64,000 nt of DNA from Pocillopora verrucosa. Taxonomy: Eukaryota > Cnidaria > Anthozoa > Scleractinia > Pocilloporidae. Position numbers and translations under genes: made by a program. The DNA is taken from assembly GCF_036669915.1 (NCBI RefSeq), contig NC_089318.1:6963349-7027348 (forward strand). Direction: 5' to 3'. This document shows positions 57,795-64,000 of the stretch, one piece after another (position 1 is the first letter of the stretch; every line of letters starts with the position of its first letter). The notes beneath the pieces are model-generated. The model saw nothing but the letters and a program-made list of their open reading frames with translations. It did no database searches and was not told the origin of the DNA.

Positions 57795-60700
57795 ATTAGA
57801 AATGTATCCCAGAAATCCCTGGGTACGAACAAGGAGAACAAACTTACCCGGTCCTCTCTCGTACGAAGGGGGGTCTTTCATCAAAAGGAGAACGTGACGC
57901 TGGAGTATGGTATGACGCGACGCCCATGCGTAATTTCCAAAGAACCTCTTGACACCATGAAGTTTTGATTGAATGTTTTTATCAAGTGCTATTCGTATCA
58001 TCCACTTGAAAAATAATTGATCAATCTTCTATTAAAAAATTACATCAAACTGAGAAGGGGGAAAAGCTGCATAAATGTCTATGGTAACAAAATTATGACA
58101 GTCATAATGGATGTCAAAATGGACAAGTTCACGTGTTTGTAATACCCTCTCATGGCTCGTGGGACCAACCACGTTGAACACGTTTTTAGTGAGTAGTTAC
58201 GTAATATACCTAACAACCTATTGCCTCATCAACTTATTATCACGATTCAGGCAATTGTTATTGCTTGGGTACACGTTAGTTATCTTGTGTATAACTTATG
58301 ATCAACTTTCTTTGCGAGGTACAAAGAATCCATTAAAATTGCCCCGATCTCAAAAATGTAGCTTACCTTTGTCAGCTATTGGAGGTAATTCCACAGTCAA
58401 ACTGGTCCTATCGAAGCATCATTTTTTCTTTTTTACAGGTTTTCCTTTTGTGAAATTTACTCTCTTAGGATCGATTTGTCTCTCGTTTTCCTTTATTTAT
58501 TTATTCATCCATTTATTTATTTATTTATTTATTTATTTCACGCCATCAGTTTGTGTTAATTCAAACTTTCTCTTTCGCCTGCTCGCACCATACCGTTGAT
58601 TTAAGGGTGGTCTCCTTTCTCCCTTGTTAGGCAAGTCTTCTGTCAGCAAGATGCTTACTTCAATCACTTGCTTGGTCAAAAAGAAGACAACGCAGCACAT
58701 GACTTGACTTGACCCGGGCACTTTGATCTTGCCATGTGCCAATGTTCCGGTCAAGTGATTGGCAATCACGTGACCTTTCATCATCTCGTCATCACAATTT
58801 TCAACACAGTTTCCCATCACGCATGAAAATATACTCTGATGTTCATTCTAGCTATGGAAAACTATATATTCATATGTTGAATCACTGCGTTGAAATAGTT
58901 GGCCTGACAAACAACAAAAGAAGTCCAGTTTTAAATTACCATTTATTAATAAACGGAACTTGAAAAAACTCGTAAACCAGTGCGGTGAATCTCAATCAAA
59001 CATACTCCGAAGCCTCTCTTTATCGATAAAAAAAGGATTGAATTTCACTGACAAATATAAATGTTTTGCTGTAAACTAAATTCAAACTAATGTTAGTCGT
59101 TCTTACTCGTGGCAAGCTTAGGGTAATGTAATGTTGTGTAATGAATGAGTTGCCAGTAATCGGATCCCTCTGCTATGCGCAAAGGGTCCTGGGATTGCCA
59201 CGGGGCAATCAACGCAAAAAAAACGAAAGGTCCAGTGTACGTTTAAACGAAATGTGACCGGACATTGAAAAATTGCATTTTAAACTGTTTCTTATTGATG
59301 TAGGAGGTATAGGTCATGAAAGTCACCTGGTTCTCAACTTTAATCAGATTGGAAATCCCGCGTGAAAAGTCTAACAAGGTGGTCTTATAGTCATGCACCC
59401 ACCTGATGCAATGAGTAATTTGGGCTCCTGATAATTCGCAAAAAGTCAAATCCCTGAAAAAATTGACAGGGGAACAATATCTTTGGACGACCAATGTATT
59501 ACGTAACTGACACATTCGCAGAGCGTCGTTTTGTTTATGTTTTCAAATTTATTTATTTGTGTTTTTTTTTTACACACTAGTAAATTTTTTTTAAATCAGA
59601 GAATCAAGTATTATTTTGGTCTGGAAAAACCTGCAGTTGGCGTTTCGGTAGCTCTATTACACCAGTAGCCCTAAGGGGAAATTCGGGCCTAAATACAGCT
59701 ATTAAGGGTTCTTTTCGGTACTGACCTCAGCTATTTTTGTGAGTATTTTCACGTGAAAATAGATTTCACAAATTACCTGAGGGCGTTGCATGATAACAAG
59801 CTGTGGTGTGTGGCCATCGATAAAATAGTGTGCATTATGCTGCATTGCGAACATTAGTAAGCGTTGTGAATAGTACAATGTACACCTTTTTGCGCGGGGG
59901 TGGGGTGAGGGGGTCCTAGCCCTACCCAGCCCAGGCAAAGCGTTCATTAGCGCTTCAACAAAAATTATTACACAAGGGAAAAAAATGTTTAAGTTTGAGT
60001 ACAATACTTTATAAGTAAAAGATACTGCACGAGCCAAAATTGCTCATTGATAACCCCACTCTCCCGTGCCATGTACCAATGTGCCTTGTGCAGAAACACA
60101 GTTGGTAAGGCCCTCCTCCGATGAAGGTGGCGAAATTTGATTGATGTAATCGATAAAAAGATCTATATGTGACAATTATATTAGGAAAGGAAGTTTTTCT
60201 GGCGAATGACCTCGTATAAAGAAAATTTTGCATACTGCAACAGGTTGCTTGGAAAAATGAGAAATTCGATAGGTAACGGCTGCGTTGGCGTACGAAGAGG
60301 CTTGACCGAAATGTGATCGAATAAGTTCGTTGATTTAACCAACGTAACGTGCCCTCTATGTGCCTGGAATATGAAACCTCCGGGTTAATTTTTCCCTTTC
60401 TATCTCATCAAGGATGAAAACAGAGATTTCTTGTCCATAATCAAATATCCATCAAGCGCTCGCAGACGGTTTTGTATCAATATTATGACAGGTCTCGATG
60501 CCGACATTTGCGGTACATGAGCTTTCAATACAAAAGCAATTAATCGGAGCGGCCGGCGTGAAAAAATTCTCGGCAAAATGAATTTTAAAGAATGGTCGTG
60601 ATGCATATCAAGCCTCGGGTTATAAAAAACGATTCGATACGTTAATTGTAACTGATATGTCATGCAAATTTCGACAAAAGGTGAGACAAGCAAACCACTT

Positions 60701-60954
60701 AACGCTATCGGTGCCCCTCAAGTTAGCTTAGAATTGCCGATTTTTCAAATTCAATTATTCCAAGTGAGATTATTCGGCTACTGGCGGCGCAATCACTCGT
60801 GAATCATGCGAGGGCGATGTGATCCAAACAAAAGGAAATGGAAATTTCACCTCACATGCACAAACCTTGTCATTTTCTGTAGGGCCACCGAGCCACTTTA
60901 TGAGCTACTATGATTGGCTAATTTTCACTTCCGATCTCCGGAGAATAATAAAGA
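57795..60954. other. Intergenic region upstream of the DDX28-like gene
   Basis: The first few hundred bases should hold the DDX28 promoter; I see no clear TATA box. An ATTT microsatellite lies at 58,489-58,539. No coding sequence is convincing. The minus-strand frame 57,627-58,001 is considered and rejected elsewhere. Confidence 0.4.
58489..58539. repeat. TTTA microsatellite
   Basis: An interrupted run of about a dozen TTTA units. Confidence 0.85.
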
Positions 60955-61299
60955 ACTAGACCCTGTGAGCAGGGTAACTGGAATACCTGGATGGTACTGG
61001 ATCCTTGGAATCAAGTGTAGTGATACTACGGGTGTCGGACTAGTATACTGAAATAGTGCGCTCAAGTCTGGCCAAGGGCATAACCTATTTCAAAACATAG
61101 GCATGCTATGCGTGCAAGAGTTCCTTTTTTGTAGGGTGGGTGGATTACTTGAAACATTGTGAGTGATGTCTACATTCTTACAAAAGGAAAGAAGAATATT
61201 AATGTGGGAAAGAAAGAAAATGTCGAATTACCTCACTCACAGGTATTTTGTGGTAGATTATGTGTGTTTTGCGAATAAATGTAACCAAAAATAAACTGT

Positions 61300-61553
61300 A
61301 TTGGTGCCATGGATACCTGTTAATACAAAATGCAGACAGCAGACTGCAGACCGGATACAAAATATAGACTGCAGACTGCAGAGTGGGTACAAAATGCAGA
61401 CTAAGAATCTGAAGAGTTTTTACGTCTGGTATATAATAACATGTCATCTTACAGCTTACCAAGCGTCACGCAATCGCTTTTCTGCAATCCGCCTTCACGA
61501 TTATTTGCACTATTGTGGAATATTCCTGGCCCATTTCTTGATGAAAATCGATC
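61300..61553. mobile_element. Block present in unit A, absent from unit B
   Basis: Unit B reads directly from ATAAACTGT into CGTAATAT; unit A has 254 extra bases between the matching positions. The block contains AAAATGCAGACAGCAGACTG and related GCAGAC motifs like the element at 1,353-2,187, so an insertion is more likely than a deletion in B. No clear target duplication is seen. Confidence 0.55.
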
Positions 61554-61884
61554 GCAATATTATTTCAAGCCTTTAATAAAGTCTTCTTACTTTGCGCGCG
61601 AGTTGGTTGGTGTGATGTCTCTACAGATTTTATCAACGTAATAAAAGTAGATGATGTGAACAACAGTGATGGTAAAGCAAGCTTAAAACGGCAGAAATCA
61701 CAAGAAAATACAACGGATACACAGGGTATGAGTAAGTTTTATTCATTTTACGAGAAAATGTTCATATTTCGAAATATGTATCGTTGTAAATCGACCATAC
61801 TTCGTTCCCTGTACTATTCCTTATAACGTGCAGTTCCTCTCGTAACTTAACACCGAGTCACACAACGCGTGACGCGTTCATGAA

Positions 61885-62211
61885 TTAATCGTTGGCTTTT
61901 TCTCGAGACGTGAGCTTGGGCCGCTTGTGACAAGACAATTGCGTAAACAATATTTAACATAACAACATTATACACAAAAAAACACAGGGTTTTGGATCAC
62001 GTATTTATTAAAAAAGAATATCCATACAACTACAATGAAAACAAACATTCACCTTTCTGATCGTGAAATTAATACCATTCGTACTGTTATCGTAGCTACG
62101 TTTCTTGCCATCAAGTGAATCCAACATGTCGTCTTTCTTCACAAGCAGTTTGCATCCCATATAGTTATGTTCTTCAGTCTCACGGTAGTAGCGTTGTTCA
62201 ATAGATTGCAT
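61885..62211 (-). other. Possible two-exon small gene in unit A
   Basis: From ATG at 62,211 a 53-codon frame runs to AAG followed by GTGAAT at 62,053, a possible donor. A possible acceptor CACAAG ends at 61,924, after which twelve codons and a TAA at 61,885 continue in frame, for 65 residues. The protein begins MQSIEQRYYRETEEHNYMGC, is strongly charged, and has no motif I know. Unit B carries the same region with at least two in-frame stops. Weak candidate: it may simply be part of a repeat. Confidence 0.2.
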
Positions 62212-62580
62212 AGAGTAAATGCAGTTTGGTTTCAGATTTCAGATTTTGCTTTTTACAACAAGTGAACGTTTTTCAACTAAGACATTGGCATACTTAGCTT
62301 ACAAGGCATTCAAGGCTTTCATGGCTTTCAAGCGTTCGCGACTCAATCCGTTCCAAAATTACCGCTCATTAACATCTTTCAGTGTGGATTAGCCGCGATT
62401 AATACGACTTGTATATGCGTCTGTAAGTATTTTGCGCGTTTGCGCTATAATGCTCCAGGAGATCGCAATCCAAATACGTTGAAATACAAAACAACTGACC
62501 AAAGAGATTTATAAGCAAAAGCTCGTGTTCGTCATGTGACCCGGCCCTGTCTGTGCATGACAACGTCAATCATCATCAAC

Positions 62581-62774
62581 ATAACACGCGTGATCAGCAT
62601 GTGAACACCTCATTGGATCACAGTTAGTTGTCATGGTGTTGAGGGATAACACGCGTGATCAGTATGTGAACACCTCATTGGATCACAGTTAGTTGTCATG
62701 GTGTTGAGGATAACACGCGTGATCAGTATGTGAACACCTCATTGGATTACAGTTAGTTGTCATGGTGTTGAGGG
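62581..62774. repeat. Tandem repeat, three units of 64-65 bp
   Basis: Units start at 62,581, 62,646 and 62,710. Each opens with ATAACACGCGTGATCAG and closes with TCATGGTGTTGAGG. They differ at only a few bases, so the array is recent. It lies between units A and B. Confidence 0.9.
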
Positions 62775-62830
62775 CCCAATGACCTCTGGGTACTATTGCG
62801 CAATTTTTCCATTTTGTGGCGGAGGAAAAA

Positions 62831-64000
62831 AACTAGACCCTGTGAGCAGGGTAACTGGGATACCTGGATGGTACTGGATCCGTGGAATCAAGTGTAGTGA
62901 TACTACGCGTGTCGGACTAGTATACTGAAATAGTGAGCTCAAGTCTGGCCAAGGGCATACACCTGTCTCAAAACATAGGCATGCTATGCATGCAAGAGTT
63001 ATTTTTTGTAGGGTGGGTGGATTACTTGAAACATTGTAAGTGGTCTACATTCTTACAAAAGGAAAGAAGATTGTTAACGCGGGAAAGAATGAAAATGTCG
63101 AATTACCTCACACACAGATATTTTGTGGTAAAATAAATGTAACCAAAAATAAACTGTCGTAATATAATTTCAAGCCTTCAACATAGTTGGTTGGTGTGAT
63201 GTCTGTACAGATTTTACCAATGTAATAAAAGTAGATGACGTGAATAATAGTGATGGTAAAGCAAGCTTAAAACGGCAACAATCGCCAGAAACTACAACGG
63301 ATACACAGGGTATGAGTAAGTTTTATTGATTTTACGAGAAAAATCTTCATATTTCGAGATATTTATCGTTGTAAATCGACCATATTTCGTTCCCTATACT
63401 ATTCCCTATAATGTGTTCAAATTTTCAACGGTTCCTAAAATAACTTACTTTGAGTCACACAACGCGTGACGCGTTCGTGAATTAATCGTTGGCTCTTTCT
63501 CGAAACGTGGCCTTGGGTCGCCAGTGACAAGACAATTGCGTAAACAATACTTGACATAATAACAATATACACAAAAAACACGGGATTTTGGATCATGTAT
63601 TTATTAAAAAAGAATATCCATACAACTACAATGAAAACAAACATAAGATTCACCTTTCTGATCGTGAAATTAATACCATTCGCACTGTTATCGTAACTAC
63701 GTTCCCTGGCATCAAGTGAATCCAACATGGCGTCTTTCTTCACTAGCAGTTTGCATCCATTTTAATTTTGTTTTTCAGTCTCACGGTATTAGTGTTGTTC
63801 AATAGATTGCATAGAGTATATGCAGTTTGGTTTCAGATTTCAGATTTTGCTTTTTACAACGAGTTTACGTTTTCAACTAAGACATTGGCATACTTGGCAT
63901 ACAAGACATACAAGGCATTCAATGCTTTCATGGCTTTCAAGCGTTCGCGATTCTGTCCGATCCAAAATTACCGCTCAATAACATCTTTTTGTGTGGATTG
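62831..64000. repeat. Right-end duplication, unit B (cut by window end)
   Basis: It is collinear with unit A from ACTAGACCCTGTGAGCAGGG to the last base. At about 63,275-63,300 it has the intact, uninterrupted sequence (minus strand GTAGTTTCTGGCGATT) that corresponds to the target of the foldback element at 560-1,324. Confidence 0.8.

Larger units (their letters stand above)
60955..62390. repeat. Right-end duplication, unit A
   Basis: It starts ACTAGACCCTGTGAGCAGGG and runs in parallel with unit B (62,831 to window end) at about 90 percent identity, ending near CATCTTTCAGTGTGGATTAG. It differs from B by a 254-base block at 61,300-61,553. Part of it (61,600-61,930) is homologous to the left-edge stack in opposite orientation. 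I cannot tell whether the unit is a transposon or a segmental duplication. Confidence 0.8.

Noticed and set aside
57627..58001. 124-codon minus-strand frame starting MIRIALDKNIQSKL, with a basic N-terminus and a GTAAGT donor, as first exon of the DDX28-like gene
   Set aside because: Its donor leaves phase 1, but exon 2 (57,414-57,268) must be entered in phase 0. The short exon 57,794-57,750 with an ATGGCGGCT start joins in the right phase.
58111..58599. 162-codon plus-strand frame with a hydrophobic, repetitive end
   Set aside because: The hydrophobic end is the TTTA microsatellite read in frame; no homology or gene context supports it.
62581..62774. CRISPR-like array
   Set aside because: The units are directly contiguous 64-65-bp tandem copies without variable spacers, and the DNA is eukaryotic.

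Overview
The window is animal nuclear DNA. It has long AT-rich introns with GT/AG borders, dispersed short repeats, LINE and SINE debris and microsatellites, and no bacterial-style operons. The dense sprinkling of roughly 200-bp palindromic repeats and tRNA-derived SINEs, together with an orphan rhodopsin-class receptor and a cysteine-rich secreted repeat protein, fits an anthozoan cnidarian, probably a stony coral. The species is an inference; nothing here proves it.

Five protein-coding loci can be read with good support. (1) 8308-8979 (+) is an intronless secreted protein made of three near-identical four-cysteine repeats; I do not recognise the family. (2) 10103-16712 (-) is a complete eight-exon MNAT1 gene, the RING-finger assembly factor of the CDK-activating kinase in TFIIH. 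(3) 16987-42639 (+) is a complete forty-exon TDRD9 gene, a DEAH-type helicase with a Tudor domain of the germline piRNA pathway. (4) 45676-46722 (+) is an intronless class A G-protein-coupled receptor. (5) 48140-57794 (-) is a complete fifteen-exon DDX28-like DEAD-box helicase, probably mitochondrial. I assembled the exon chains by hand; every junction keeps the reading frame and has GT/AG borders.

MNAT1 and TDRD9 stand head to head, with only 274 bp between their start codons and two inverted CCAAT boxes in that gap, so they probably share a bidirectional promoter.

The rest is mobile DNA. The first 2.3 kb is a nested stack: a host repeat, also present twice in opposite orientation near the right end of the window, is interrupted by a 765-bp foldback element with a 9-bp target duplication and by a second inverted-repeat element. 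The right-end copy at 63.2 kb preserves the empty site of the foldback element. A 5'-truncated LINE with a perfect target-site duplication sits at 4201-5963, followed by a decayed LINE of another type. Introns of the three multi-exon genes carry several MITE-like families and SINEs. The last 3 kb is a direct duplication separated by a three-unit tandem repeat.
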